DNA from: an uncultured Desulfobacter sp.
GTDB taxonomy: Bacteria > Desulfobacterota > Desulfobacteria > Desulfobacterales > Desulfobacteraceae
NCBI RefSeq assembly: GCF_963677125.1
Contig: NZ_OY781882.1
Coordinates: 4,672,501-4,736,500 of the forward strand
Length of the DNA: 64,000 nt
Reading direction: 5' to 3'
Position numbers and translations under genes: made by a program. Below are positions 43,348-52,089 of the stretch, piece after piece. A model generated the notes under the pieces. The model was given only the letters and a program-made list of their open reading frames with translations, was not told the DNA's origin and did not search any database. The stretch's first letter is position 1. Each line of letters starts with the position of its first letter.

Positions 43348-43482
43348 AAATGGTTGTGTTTTTAATCTACTCTTTGCCTGTATTAGTACAAAAAACGGGA
43401 TTAGCGCTTGCTTACTAATAACTATGAGCTATTATTGTAATATAAAATATTAGGTATGCAGTAACCAAAATGGAGTTAGAGT

Positions 43483-44010
43483 ATGATCCAGAAACCAAAA
43501 CGTATATTGTTCGCCTCAGACCTGTCCACCAACATGAAAGAGGTATTTAAACATGCCGTATCCCTTTCCACGCTAAGCGATGCGAACATCATCGTGCTTC
43601 ATGTCATGGAAGAGGCCGGCAAAAATTCACAACGGCGTGTACAACGCGCATTTGGTGAAACACTTTACAACTCGATAAGATCCGAACAAAAAGATGGGGC
43701 CCGGAATCTGCTTACGGGGAAAAATGTGGATGCCCTGGGTATCAAGCAAGCCATTGCGGGTTTTCTGGAGGACAAGGAAGAAAGTCCGTCCGAGATGGAG
43801 ATAAGTTCTCCCATTGAAAAAATTCTTGTCACGGAAAGCAAGTCCATTGCCGATGAAATTACCCGGACAGCAGTTGAGGAAGAATGCGATGTCATTGTTA
43901 TCGGGTGTGGACACCACAGTTTTATAGAAAGTGCCATTGGAGATAACATTGCCCGTAAGGTGCTCAAACGAACTTCTGTTCCTGTGCTGGTGGTGCCTTT
44001 GCTGGACTGA
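43483..44010 (+). CDS. Universal stress protein, UspA family
   Basis: The 175-residue product has the UspA nucleotide-binding fold. KRILFASDLSTNMKEVF opens it, and GCGHHSFIESAIGDNIARKV near the C-terminus corresponds to the ATP-binding loop, followed by VLKRTSVPVLVVPL. The family loop G-x2-G-x9-G is altered (no Gly-Ser/Thr after the loop), so ATP binding is uncertain. It is divergent from the peptide/regulator transcript. GGAG lies upstream of the ATG. Confidence 0.85.
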   Translation: MIQKPKRILFASDLSTNMKEVFKHAVSLSTLSDANIIVLHVMEEAGKNSQRRVQRAFGETLYNSIRSEQKDGARNLLTGKNVDALGIKQAIAGFLEDKEESPSEMEISSPIEKILVTESKSIADEITRTAVEEECDVIVIGCGHHSFIESAIGDNIARKVLKRTSVPVLVVPLLD

Positions 44011-44154
44011 TACTTGCGGTGTCACCCTGTCAAATCCCAACGTGTGATAAATTTTTGTCTGTGGTACATGTTTCCGGTCGGATACGATTTTACCGTCAGC
44101 GTCCGATCGGAAATAAAGACTGTTAATAGACCAACGCCTGATTATGGAGGCCGC

Positions 44155-44541
44155 ATGGCTGAAATAGAAGATATAGTATTGATTTACATGGAAGACGATC
44201 CTGTCAGTTTTGCCAGAATAGAAGATATTGTACCGGATCATAAAAAAGACTGGTATCAGATCAGACTGCTGATGCTGCAGGTGCCGTTGCAGGTCGTCAC
44301 CTGGATCTTAAAGGCTGATTACATCAATGGAGAGGTTTTTTCCATGAACGGCAAAAGTATGCGACTGGAAAAGGTAGTCGCGCCAGTCGTGTCCGGTGAA
44401 TATGAAAAAGAACCTGAAATACCACCTGAAGACGGCAATGATTCTCAATCCCTTGAATCGGATGATCCGCCTGAAAAAAATCAGGGAAACATTATCTCTT
44501 TTTCCAAGCGGAAAAATCGTAAAGACGGTCAGGAACAATAG
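44155..44541 (+). CDS. Conserved hypothetical protein
   Basis: The 128-residue product starts MAEIEDIVLIYMEDDP and has a compact N-terminal domain up to about residue 80 (KKDWYQIRLLMLQVPLQVV, WILKADYINGEVF) followed by a low-complexity acidic then basic tail. I recognise this core as a conserved but uncharacterised delta-proteobacterial protein. I chose the ATG at 44155, with TATGGAGGCC upstream, because an upstream in-frame start at 44014 adds 47 residues without similarity. Function unknown. Confidence 0.65.
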   Translation: MAEIEDIVLIYMEDDPVSFARIEDIVPDHKKDWYQIRLLMLQVPLQVVTWILKADYINGEVFSMNGKSMRLEKVVAPVVSGEYEKEPEIPPEDGNDSQSLESDDPPEKNQGNIISFSKRKNRKDGQEQ

Positions 44542-44542
44542 A

Positions 44543-45448
44543 TTGACTGGTCCGACCGGCATTTTGTCCGCCTCCAGGCGGACAGATATTCCAGGATGGT
44601 ACACCCCCTGGTTTCTGAACAGAATTGAAAAAGGATATTTTATTGTAACCAATCCATTTAACAGGCAGTCCCGCAGGGTTGATTCCACCCCTAAAGACAT
44701 TCACACCATTGTTTTCTGGTCTAAAAACTATGGCCCGTTTCTGGACTTAGACGCGCATAAAATTTTATCCCGGAAAGGATTTCACCTGTTTTTCAATTTT
44801 ACCATCAATACACCTGTAAAAGCGCTTGAACCCGGCTTACCTGATCTGTCGGAGCGTTTGGACCAGGTCCGGCGTATTGCCCGTCACGTAAGTCCCGCAC
44901 AGGTTGCCTGGCGTTTTGACCCCATTTGTTTTTGGGAGAAGAGCGGGGGGGTGTTTAACAACCTTGATGCCTTTGAATATATTGCAGGGCAGTTATCTCA
45001 AATGGGCATCAAACAATGCATTACCAGTTTTTATGATCCATACAAAAAGGTGACTGCAAGAATCAAACGCCTGACTACGCCGGGCACCCCCATGCTTAAA
45101 TTCATAGACCCGGGCATGGCGCGTAAAGCAAAGATCATCCGCAGTATGGCTCAATTTCTCACTCCTCTTGGTATGGAACTTTTTTTATGCTGTGAAAAAG
45201 AATTGATGGATGCCGCCGGATTACACGGATTTGCATCCCATAGCAGCTGCATCAACGGGCGTCTTTATAAAACCCTGTTTGGCGGGAATCCGGAAACCCG
45301 CGGCGATTATGGACAACGGCGCAAAAAAGGCTGTCAATGCAGAAAGTCATTTGATATTGGTTCCTATGAAGATCATCCTTGTTTTCATAATTGCCTTTTC
45401 TGCTATGCCAGAACAGGCCTTGACATCACAAAACCGTCCATGGGGTGA
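44543..45448 (+). CDS. DUF1848 domain-containing protein
   Basis: The 301-residue product matches DUF1848, opening ILSASRRTDIPGWYTPWFLNR and continuing with HTIVFWSKNYGPF and VAWRFDPICFW. The C-terminal CQCRKSFDIGSYEDHP and CFHNCLFCYA cysteines probably bind an iron-sulfur cluster; the family is distantly linked to radical SAM photolyase-like enzymes. I start at TTG 44543, preceded by AGGAAC, because the upstream ATG at 44396 would overlap the previous gene by 146 bases and precede the family start. The reaction is unknown. Confidence 0.75.
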   Translation: MTGPTGILSASRRTDIPGWYTPWFLNRIEKGYFIVTNPFNRQSRRVDSTPKDIHTIVFWSKNYGPFLDLDAHKILSRKGFHLFFNFTINTPVKALEPGLPDLSERLDQVRRIARHVSPAQVAWRFDPICFWEKSGGVFNNLDAFEYIAGQLSQMGIKQCITSFYDPYKKVTARIKRLTTPGTPMLKFIDPGMARKAKIIRSMAQFLTPLGMELFLCCEKELMDAAGLHGFASHSSCINGRLYKTLFGGNPETRGDYGQRRKKGCQCRKSFDIGSYEDHPCFHNCLFCYARTGLDITKPSMG

Positions 45449-45487
45449 CTCAGCCTGTCAACTCCCCAAATTACCCAAAAATAAAAT

Positions 45488-46456
45488 ATGAAAATAAAAG
45501 ATTTAGAAATTAACGGTATCACCTTTCTGGCACCTTTGGCAGGAATTACCAATCTGCCCTTCAGGCAGCTGATAAAAGATTGCGGGTGTGCTGTGGTATG
45601 CTCGGAGATGATCAGTGCCAAAGGCATATTCTATAACTCGGAGAAAACGATAACCTTGCTTAAGTCGCAGGAAAACGAACGGCCTTTATCTGTTCAGATT
45701 TTTGGGTCGGATCCGGTCTCCATGGGGCAGGCTGCCGCATTTATCGATAATCTTGGTATAGCGGATATCATTGACATCAATTTTGGGTGCAGTGTCAGGA
45801 AAGTTGTTAAGCAAGGCGCCGGTGTCGCCCTGATGAAGGATCCGGCCCTTGCGCAAAAAATTTTAAAGTCTGTCAGGGATGCCACGTCGCTTCCATTTAC
45901 CATAAAAATACGCAGCGGGTGGGATGCTTCCGGAGATCAGGCCGTGCATCTTGCAAAAATCGCCGAAGACCAGGGGGTGAACGCCATCACCTTTCACCCG
46001 AGGACAGCCGCTCAGGGATTTAAGGGAAAGTCGGACTGGCAGTTGATTGCAAGACTTAAACAAGCCATCCGCATTCCCGTGATCGGGAACGGCGACATCA
46101 TTACCCCCCATGACGCGGGAAAAATGTTTTCCCAAACCGGCTGTGACGCCGTCATGGTGGGAAGGGCGGCCATGGCCAATCCGTTCATCCTTTCACAGAT
46201 CGAACAGTATGTGGCCCATGGCGCATTCGTCAAGCCTGAGCCGTGGGCCATCTTCAGAAAAATGGAGGCCTTGATCCAAGGGTATGTCTCTTATTTTGGA
46301 GAAGTCACGGCGTGCAGGATGCTCAGGGGGAGGCTTTCATGGTTTGTCCGGGGATTGTCCGGGGCTGCTGCGTTCCGCAAAGAATTATCCACCCTTGCAA
46401 GCAGTGCTCAGGCCCTTGAGATGATCCGGAATTTTGAGGCCGGCCTCAAGGCTTGA
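45488..46456 (+). CDS. dusB: tRNA-dihydrouridine synthase B
   Basis: The 322-residue product is an FMN-dependent tRNA-dihydrouridine synthase of the DusB type. APLAGITNLPFRQL opens the barrel, HPRTAAQGFKGKSDW and VMVGRAAMANPFI bind FMN and tRNA. The catalytic cysteine is in NFGCSVRKVVKQGAG; most family members have GCP at this place, here GCS. Cysteine and lysine are kept, so activity is expected. It overlaps queF by 11 bases at the 3' end. Confidence 0.9.
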   Translation: MKIKDLEINGITFLAPLAGITNLPFRQLIKDCGCAVVCSEMISAKGIFYNSEKTITLLKSQENERPLSVQIFGSDPVSMGQAAAFIDNLGIADIIDINFGCSVRKVVKQGAGVALMKDPALAQKILKSVRDATSLPFTIKIRSGWDASGDQAVHLAKIAEDQGVNAITFHPRTAAQGFKGKSDWQLIARLKQAIRIPVIGNGDIITPHDAGKMFSQTGCDAVMVGRAAMANPFILSQIEQYVAHGAFVKPEPWAIFRKMEALIQGYVSYFGEVTACRMLRGRLSWFVRGLSGAAAFRKELSTLASSAQALEMIRNFEAGLKA

Positions 46457-46847
46457 TATATTCAGCAGATCCTACGGACGAAATTCCGCCGCGCGGGGTG
46501 AATTCGCCGGTCACCTTCATGTAGAGAGGATTTATCACCGAGACCAGATCGTCCAGAATTTTATTCACCACATGCTCATAAAACATGCCGACGTTTCTGT
46601 ACTGCATTAGATAGTATTTAAGTGACTTCAACTCTACCAAGTGTGCGTCGGGCTTATATTCGATAATGATGGTGCCATTATCCGGCAAACCTGTCATGGG
46701 ACAGACAGACGTGTATTCAGGTTGGGTGATTTTAATATCAATGCTTCGCTTTGATTTATAAGCGTATTCAATAGGTTCCAGCAGATCCGGTGTGATTACA
46801 TCAGCCGTCTCCACTGTAAAAGGGGTGTCGTAGTGCTTGTTTTCCAT
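46446..46847 (-). CDS. queF: NADPH-dependent 7-cyano-7-deazaguanine reductase QueF
   Basis: The 133-residue product is the short, unimodular QueF that reduces preQ0 to preQ1 in queuosine synthesis. The catalytic cysteine is in TSVCPMTGLPDNG and the QueF motif is ELKSLKYYLMQYRNVGMFYE. Its short length matches the YkvM subtype. It converges on dusB, and both modify tRNA. Confidence 0.92.
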   Translation of the reverse strand: MENKHYDTPFTVETADVITPDLLEPIEYAYKSKRSIDIKITQPEYTSVCPMTGLPDNGTIIIEYKPDAHLVELKSLKYYLMQYRNVGMFYEHVVNKILDDLVSVINPLYMKVTGEFTPRGGISSVGSAEYIKP

Positions 46848-47228
46848 CTACAATCTTTCTTCACAAATCTTTACAGTTTTTACCCGAAAATTCATTCTGA
46901 CGGGTTGCCAATTTTTCTGGAATTATGGTATCATACACCATGGAAGTATTCAATATACTTCAAAGCATACTGTCTGTGGCAAATTTGTTGTTGAGGAACA
47001 TTGGATTAGGCAATCTCTGGTTGTACAAGATTAATGATTTATTAAAAAATTCTTGACAAGCGGCCTAAAAAATTAGATAAAAGCGTTTGCGATATATCCA
47101 AAGAAAATGAAATATTAAGTCCTTATTATTGCTCGCATTAGTTGATTAAGGAAAACCAAGGCAACTCCCAGGCCGAAAAAAATTAAACATGCGGCATAAG
47201 GGGAATCAAGGAGAAAGAGGTTTTTATT
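46848..47228. other. Intergenic region before the coiled-coil protein
   Basis: The region holds a sigma-70 type promoter (47053-47081) and a ribosome binding site AAGGAGAAAGAGG near 47210. I see no gene or repeat in the rest. Confidence 0.5.
47053..47081 (+). promoter_or_regulatory. Candidate sigma-70 promoter
   Basis: TTGACA (47053-47058) is followed after 17 bases by GATAAA (47076-47081). A leader of about 140 bases would run to the gene at 47229. Confidence 0.45.
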
Positions 47229-48026
47229 ATGAACGATTTTTTACAGAGCCTTCGTAACGGCCAGGCCGAAAAGGCGAGAACACCTAAAACAAGAAAGAAT
47301 TTTGACAATTCGTATTATTCCAACACATCTAGGTTCAATTCATATGGGGGCTCCGGCTATCCTAGTAACAACAGGTCCCCGCAAATGAAACGTCCAATGC
47401 CGCCAGGCGTGCCCCAGACGCCCGGTAACCAGGTCGCTGAAGATCCCAATACCGTTCTTTTAGCAGATATTCTGGATAATTTAGGCACCCAAGTGGATAT
47501 TCTGATTAAAAACCAGGAATATATGATTACGATTCAGGAAAGAACTGCAGATCTTCTTCAGCGTCAGGCTGACGCCATTGAGATCATCATGGATCGCCTG
47601 AATCTTTCCCACGAGCAGGAAATGGATATCGCTCCGACGTTTGAGCATCATTACGTATCGTCCCAGGCGCCGGACGAAGAAGAAGTGGACGGCACAGTGG
47701 AAGATCTGCTCAGGGCGGAGATGGCCGAGGAAGAACGCCGGAAAGCATCAGGCCAACAAGCTGATCAAGGCAATAATATTGTCAAAAAACGCAGAAAGAT
47801 TGTTGCTCCCCCGGCGGCACCCGCGCCAACACAGGCAGAATCATCCGGTGAAGCCGTAGAGTTGATGCCCAGAGAAGAGATCATGGATATTATTAACACC
47901 ATGCGGGAGCAAGGTGCCACCTATGATCAGGTAGCCAAGCATCTCATAGACCTTGGACAGCCCACCTTTTCAGGTCGCGGCGAATGGCATGCCCAGACCA
48001 TCCACAGACTGTGCAGCAACAAATAG
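47229..48026 (+). CDS. Hypothetical protein with resolvase-like C-terminal segment
   Basis: The 265-residue product begins MNDFLQSLRNGQAEKARTP and has a disordered, glycine/proline/asparagine-rich N-terminus (about 1-70), a coiled-coil stretch (about 78-125), an acidic stretch and a basic KKRRK, and a final helical part (about 215-262) with IINTMREQGATYDQVAKHL and FSGRGEWHAQTIHRL. The last part resembles the helix-turn-helix region following recombinase domains, but no catalytic resolvase domain is present. I do not know its function; a DNA-associated role is possible. It has a promoter and terminator of its own. Confidence 0.65.
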   Translation: MNDFLQSLRNGQAEKARTPKTRKNFDNSYYSNTSRFNSYGGSGYPSNNRSPQMKRPMPPGVPQTPGNQVAEDPNTVLLADILDNLGTQVDILIKNQEYMITIQERTADLLQRQADAIEIIMDRLNLSHEQEMDIAPTFEHHYVSSQAPDEEEVDGTVEDLLRAEMAEEERRKASGQQADQGNNIVKKRRKIVAPPAAPAPTQAESSGEAVELMPREEIMDIINTMREQGATYDQVAKHLIDLGQPTFSGRGEWHAQTIHRLCSNK

Positions 48027-48051
48027 CAATTAAGCATTAAGCACAAAAAAA

Positions 48052-48081
48052 CGGCCGGATTCATTCCGGCCGATTTTTTTT
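48052..48081 (+). terminator. Bidirectional terminator between convergent genes
   Basis: CGGCCGGA (48052-48059) pairs perfectly with TCCGGCCG (48065-48072) around a five-base loop, flanked by A residues on the left and eight T residues on the right. It serves the plus-strand gene and may also end minus-strand transcripts; the stem overlaps the last codons of the HNH gene. Confidence 0.85.
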
Positions 48082-48384
48082 ATCCGCCCGAAGCCTTTGC
48101 ATATATTCATCCCACTCCGCCGGCAGCATTCGCTGTTTTTGCGTATTACAGTCCTTGCAGCATGGTACCAGGTTAAATTTTTCCGATCGCCCTCCCCGGG
48201 AAAGGGGGATTACATGATCCATGGTCAACTCTTTAGGGGGGAAACGTTCTTCGCAATAGTGACATATTCCGGATGATCGTTTTCGCTTCCACCATTGGCT
48301 GCCCCTAAGTTGCCTGGCCTTGGCGCGTTCTTTTTTTATTACAATATCGTCGGGAAAAGAAAAAAAATTATTTATATCTATCAT
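48061..48384 (-). CDS. HNH endonuclease family protein
   Basis: The product, 107 residues from the chosen ATG, contains an HNH nuclease with zinc ribbon: CHYCEERFPP, LTMDHVIPLSRGG and NLVPCCKDCNTQK hold the HNH histidines and four zinc cysteines. Preceding WWKRKRSSG is typical of a common bacterial group. The frame is open further upstream to an ATG at 48447, but those extra residues are encoded by the palindromic repeat at 48419-48541, so I start at 48384. No clear binding site was seen, so the start is uncertain. A housekeeping DNA repair or editing role is possible. Confidence 0.75.
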   Translation of the reverse strand: MIDINNFFSFPDDIVIKKERAKARQLRGSQWWKRKRSSGICHYCEERFPPKELTMDHVIPLSRGGRSEKFNLVPCCKDCNTQKQRMLPAEWDEYMQRLRADKKNRPE

Positions 48385-48418
48385 ATCGTCTGTATTTAGT
48401 ATTTGAGTCGTAACTCGG

Positions 48419-48541
48419 TGTTTGGACATAAAGTTGCCCAGATGCAAGGCGCGGGGAAATTTGCAAACGGAGCAACCTTATGGTTGTGAGGATTGCAAAT
48501 TTTCTCGCAACGCCGCAGGTGGGTGACTTTACGCCCAAACA
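48419..48541. repeat. Palindromic repeat family 2, full copy
   Basis: This 123-base palindrome has arms starting TGTTTGG and ending with TTGCAA / TTGCAAATTT around a centre of about 26 bases. Blocks TAAAGT, GCCCA, AATTTGCAA match between arms. Its left arm (GATGCAAGGCGC) matches the right side of the partial element at 11356-11440 in inverse orientation. It begins right after the era stop codon, so it may also terminate that operon. Confidence 0.7.
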
Positions 48542-48542
48542 T

Positions 48543-49427
48543 TTAATATCCGAATTCGCTGAGGTGCCGCTTATTAGACACCCAATCCCGGGTCACCTTG
48601 ACAAAAAGTTTAAGCAGAACCTTGCTGCCCAGCATCTGCTCAATATCTTTCCGGGCGTTTGATCCGATTCGCTTGAGCATGCTTCCGTTTTTCCCAATGA
48701 CGATTCCCTTTTGGGAATTGCGCACCAGATGAATACTGGCATGGATGACAATCAGTTTTTTTTCCACATCAAAGGCATCCACCGTTACCGCTGATGAATA
48801 GGGGATCTCCATGCCAGTGAGTCGGAATACCTTTTCCCGGATAATTTCGCTGACCATATATTTTTCGGAAACGTCGGTAAAGGTCTCCTCCGGGTAGAGG
48901 GGCGGTCCCTGGGGTAGACGGGATTCCACTTCATCAAGAAGCAGGTCCACCTGGGTGTTTTTTCTGGCAGAGACAGGTACAATGGTCTCAAACGCGTACA
49001 TATGCCTGAACATTTCGACCTGTTCGTACACAGCCGCTTTTTTGGCCAGATCAATTTTGTTTAATGCCAGGATTACAGGTTTGCCAACGGTTTCAAATCT
49101 CCTTACGATCATTTTTTCCGACGCATAGTTCCGGGATGCCGCATCCACCATAAAAAGAATTAAATCCACATCGTCCATGGCCTGAACCGCCTGGTCCACG
49201 ATTCGCTGATTAAGCAGGGTTGTGCTTTTGTGAATTCCCGGCGTATCCAGAAATACGATCTGGGAGTTGGGGCGATTCACAATACCGAGGATGCGGTCAC
49301 GAGTCGTCTGGGGCTTTTTGGATGTAATTGAGATTTTTTGGCCAAGAACCTGATTGAGCAGTGTGGATTTGCCGGCGTTGGGTGCACCGATAATACCCAC
49401 AAATCCTGAACGGGTGATTTTAGACAT
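48543..49427 (-). CDS. era: GTPase Era
   Basis: The 294-residue product has the Era GTPase (G1 GAPNAGKS, G3 DTPGIH, G4 NKID) and a C-terminal KH domain with GIVIGKNGSMLKRIG. Era binds the 3' end of 16S rRNA and helps 30S assembly. Length is normal. It starts one base after ysxC ends. Confidence 0.96.
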   Translation of the reverse strand: MSKITRSGFVGIIGAPNAGKSTLLNQVLGQKISITSKKPQTTRDRILGIVNRPNSQIVFLDTPGIHKSTTLLNQRIVDQAVQAMDDVDLILFMVDAASRNYASEKMIVRRFETVGKPVILALNKIDLAKKAAVYEQVEMFRHMYAFETIVPVSARKNTQVDLLLDEVESRLPQGPPLYPEETFTDVSEKYMVSEIIREKVFRLTGMEIPYSSAVTVDAFDVEKKLIVIHASIHLVRNSQKGIVIGKNGSMLKRIGSNARKDIEQMLGSKVLLKLFVKVTRDWVSNKRHLSEFGY

Positions 49428-50057
49428 TTAATCCTCCTCCTGATACCAGTCAATGAGGTTGCGGATTTCATCCCATATGGTTTGGCGGCCCTGACGGGTT
49501 TTAGCCGAAAAAAGAACGATACCGTTTCTGTCCCGGTCGAACGTTTTACAGACTGCATCCAGGTGCTTTAATTGTTTTGTTTTTGATAGTTTATCTGCTT
49601 TGGTTAAGACCAGAAGGCAGGGCATCTGATTTGATTCAAGCCAGCGGACCATATCGAGTTCTTCTTTGCCAGGATCCCTTCGGATATCCATGAGTAGAAT
49701 CAGGCCTAACAGATTGTTGCGGGTTCTCACATAGGTTTCCACCATGGGCTGCCATTGTGCCCTGATTTTTTTGGACACCTTGGCGTATCCGTATCCGGGA
49801 AGGTCCACCAGGGATAACGCGCCTTGGTGGACCTCTTCCCGGGTCACATCGCCTTTGACCAGAAAAAAGTTGATCAGCTGGGTGCATCCGGGCCGGGAGC
49901 TTGTTTTGACCATGTCCTTTCGGTTGATCAAAGTGTTGATCAAAGACGATTTCCCCACATTGGATCTGCCCGCAAACGCGATTTCCGGAAAATCGTACTC
50001 CGGGTACTGGGCGGGTTTTACCGCACTTTTTACAAATTCAACGGCACGGATTTTCAT
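49428..50057 (-). CDS. ysxC: Ribosome biogenesis GTP-binding protein YsxC/EngB
   Basis: The 209-residue product is a single GTPase domain with G1 GRSNVGKSSL, G3 DLPGYGYAKV and G4 TKADKL, diagnostic of the YihA/YsxC family needed for the 50S subunit. It overlaps the aminotransferase gene by four bases and continues to era, forming one operon. Confidence 0.95.
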   Translation of the reverse strand: MKIRAVEFVKSAVKPAQYPEYDFPEIAFAGRSNVGKSSLINTLINRKDMVKTSSRPGCTQLINFFLVKGDVTREEVHQGALSLVDLPGYGYAKVSKKIRAQWQPMVETYVRTRNNLLGLILLMDIRRDPGKEELDMVRWLESNQMPCLLVLTKADKLSKTKQLKHLDAVCKTFDRDRNGIVLFSAKTRQGRQTIWDEIRNLIDWYQEED

Positions 50058-51211
50058 GCATACCTTTTCAAATAGTCTGCCAACCGATCCATTCCGATTT
50101 TAAGGTTTTCCAGGGAATTGGCATAGGAAAACCGTATATACCCTTCTCCATTGGCACCAAAATCAATGCCCGGGGTCACCCCGATGTGTGCCTTTTCCAG
50201 GATATCAAACGCAAGAGCATAGGAATCGGTGGAAATATGTTTGAAATTCACAAATACATAAAAAGCGCCGGTGGGCTCCACCATCATTGACAGCCCCATC
50301 TCTTTAAGTCGGCTGATCATGAACTTTCTGCGCTCATTATATGTATCACACATGGCCTGGGTTTCCTCATCAGCATCGGTCAGAGCCGCCGCGCCTGCCA
50401 GCTGGGTAACCGAATTGGCACAGATAAAGAAATTTTGCTGCAGCACTTGAAGTGCCCGGACAAATTTTTGGGGTGCAATCAGGTAACCTAACCGAAGCCC
50501 TGTCATGGCAAAGAGTTTGGAAAACCCGTTGAGCACAAATGCCTGGTCGGTAAATTCCAGAATAGAGTGGTCTTTACCTTCATAGGTCAGGCCATGGTAA
50601 ATTTCATCGGAAACAACGTACAGACCATGTTCTTTGGCAACGTCAACAATTTCCTTCATCCGGTCCGCGGAGATGACGGTGCCCGTGGGATTGGATGGGG
50701 AATTGATAAAAATTGCCTTGGTTTTAGGCGTAATCTTCTCCCTGATGGCTTGGGGCGTATATATAAAGCCGTCTTGCTCATGCACTTTAACAAAAACAGG
50801 TTCCCCCTGGACGTAGCGGATGAAATTGGCATAGCAGGCATAATGGGGATCTGAAACGATGATCTCATCGCCGGGGTCCAACAGTGCGCTGAACACCAGA
50901 AGCATCGCCGGGGAGGTCCCGTTTGTTACAAGTATCTGGTCGGGATCCACAGCCGTGCCGTAGATGCGCTTGTGGTAATCGCTGATAGCCCGGCGCAGGC
51001 GAATATCGCCTAAACTGTTGGTGTAGCAGGTTTCGTTTTGCTCTAAGGCCTCAATACAGACCCGGTTGATGCATTCAGGTACGTTGAAGTCCGGCTCACC
51101 GATCTCCATGTGAATCACGTCAATTCCCTGGGCTTCCATCTTATGGATTTTTTCCATCACGTCCATGGCAATGAACGGTTTCATCTGTTCACATCGTTTG
51201 GCCACAGTCAT
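50054..51211 (-). CDS. Class I/II PLP aminotransferase
   Basis: The 385-residue product is a fold-I aminotransferase. The PLP lysine lies in LNGFSKLFAMTGLRLGY, with SNPTGTVI, DEIYHGL and the substrate-binding arginine near YIRFSYANS. Such members accept aspartate, aromatic or histidinol-phosphate side chains; the neighbouring his genes hint at amino acid synthesis but do not settle it. The ATG at 51211 is 3 bases after the hisG stop and has AAGGTG upstream; the ATG at 51238 would lie inside hisG. Confidence 0.88.
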   Translation of the reverse strand: MTVAKRCEQMKPFIAMDVMEKIHKMEAQGIDVIHMEIGEPDFNVPECINRVCIEALEQNETCYTNSLGDIRLRRAISDYHKRIYGTAVDPDQILVTNGTSPAMLLVFSALLDPGDEIIVSDPHYACYANFIRYVQGEPVFVKVHEQDGFIYTPQAIREKITPKTKAIFINSPSNPTGTVISADRMKEIVDVAKEHGLYVVSDEIYHGLTYEGKDHSILEFTDQAFVLNGFSKLFAMTGLRLGYLIAPQKFVRALQVLQQNFFICANSVTQLAGAAALTDADEETQAMCDTYNERRKFMISRLKEMGLSMMVEPTGAFYVFVNFKHISTDSYALAFDILEKAHIGVTPGIDFGANGEGYIRFSYANSLENLKIGMDRLADYLKRYA

Positions 51212-51213
51212 TT

Positions 51214-52089
51214 TCAGATCACCTTGTTCAATGCGCATTCAATGATGCCTTCAGCGCCTGCCTTCAACAGTTGGGGGATCAGATCCCGAACCACACTGTT
51301 TTCAACCACGGTCTCTACGGAGAACCAGTCGGACTGGTAAAGTGAGGCCACAGTGGGGGCGTTGAGGCTTGGCAGGAGGTCTACCACACCGGCAATTTTT
51401 GATTCAGGGACATTCATTTTAAGCATTACAAGCTTTTCTGCCACAAGGGCTGCCTGGAGTAGCATGGCAATTTGTTCAATTTTTTCCCGTTTCACAGGAT
51501 CCTGCCAGGCGGTTTTATTGGCAATGAGCTGGGTGTTGGTTTTCATGATCTCGTGGATCACTTTCAAATTGTGGGCCCGGATCGTGCTTTCGGTCTCCGT
51601 AATCTCCACAATGGCATCGGCCAGGCCGGATACGATCTTGGCTTCTGTGGCACCCCATGAAAACTTAACATTCACATTAATGTTACGGGATTCAAAAAAG
51701 CGCTTTGTAAATTTTACGAGCTCAGTTGAAATGGTTTTGCCTTCCAGATCCTCAAGGGTGTTTATCTCGGAATCACCTGCTACGGCGATCACCCACCGGG
51801 CCGGGCGGGCGGATACCTTTGAATAAACAAGATCGGTCACGACGTGGACATCGGACTCGTGCTCTGCTATCCAGTCAAGGCCGGTCAGGCCGGCATCAAT
51901 AACGCCGGATTCCACATTAATGGACATTTCCTGGGCCCGGCACAGGGCGCATTCAATGGTGTCATCATCAATGTCCGGGAAGTAGCTTCGGCCTTCCACG
52001 TTTATTTTCCATCCCGAACGTCTGAACAGGTTGACGGTTGCATTCTGCAGGCTTCCCTTGGGAATACCCAGCTTTAACTTTTTATCCAT
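51214..52089 (-). CDS. hisG: ATP phosphoribosyltransferase, long form HisG
   Basis: The 291-residue product starts histidine synthesis by joining ATP and PRPP. It has the N-terminal GIPKGSLQNATVNLF motif, the TGLDWI and GATEAKIVSGLADAIVEITET motifs, and a C-terminal regulatory ACT-like domain (about 220-291), so it is the long, histidine-inhibited form and does not need HisZ. Its ATG overlaps the hisI stop by one base. Confidence 0.95.
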   Translation of the reverse strand: MDKKLKLGIPKGSLQNATVNLFRRSGWKINVEGRSYFPDIDDDTIECALCRAQEMSINVESGVIDAGLTGLDWIAEHESDVHVVTDLVYSKVSARPARWVIAVAGDSEINTLEDLEGKTISTELVKFTKRFFESRNINVNVKFSWGATEAKIVSGLADAIVEITETESTIRAHNLKVIHEIMKTNTQLIANKTAWQDPVKREKIEQIAMLLQAALVAEKLVMLKMNVPESKIAGVVDLLPSLNAPTVASLYQSDWFSVETVVENSVVRDLIPQLLKAGAEGIIECALNKVI

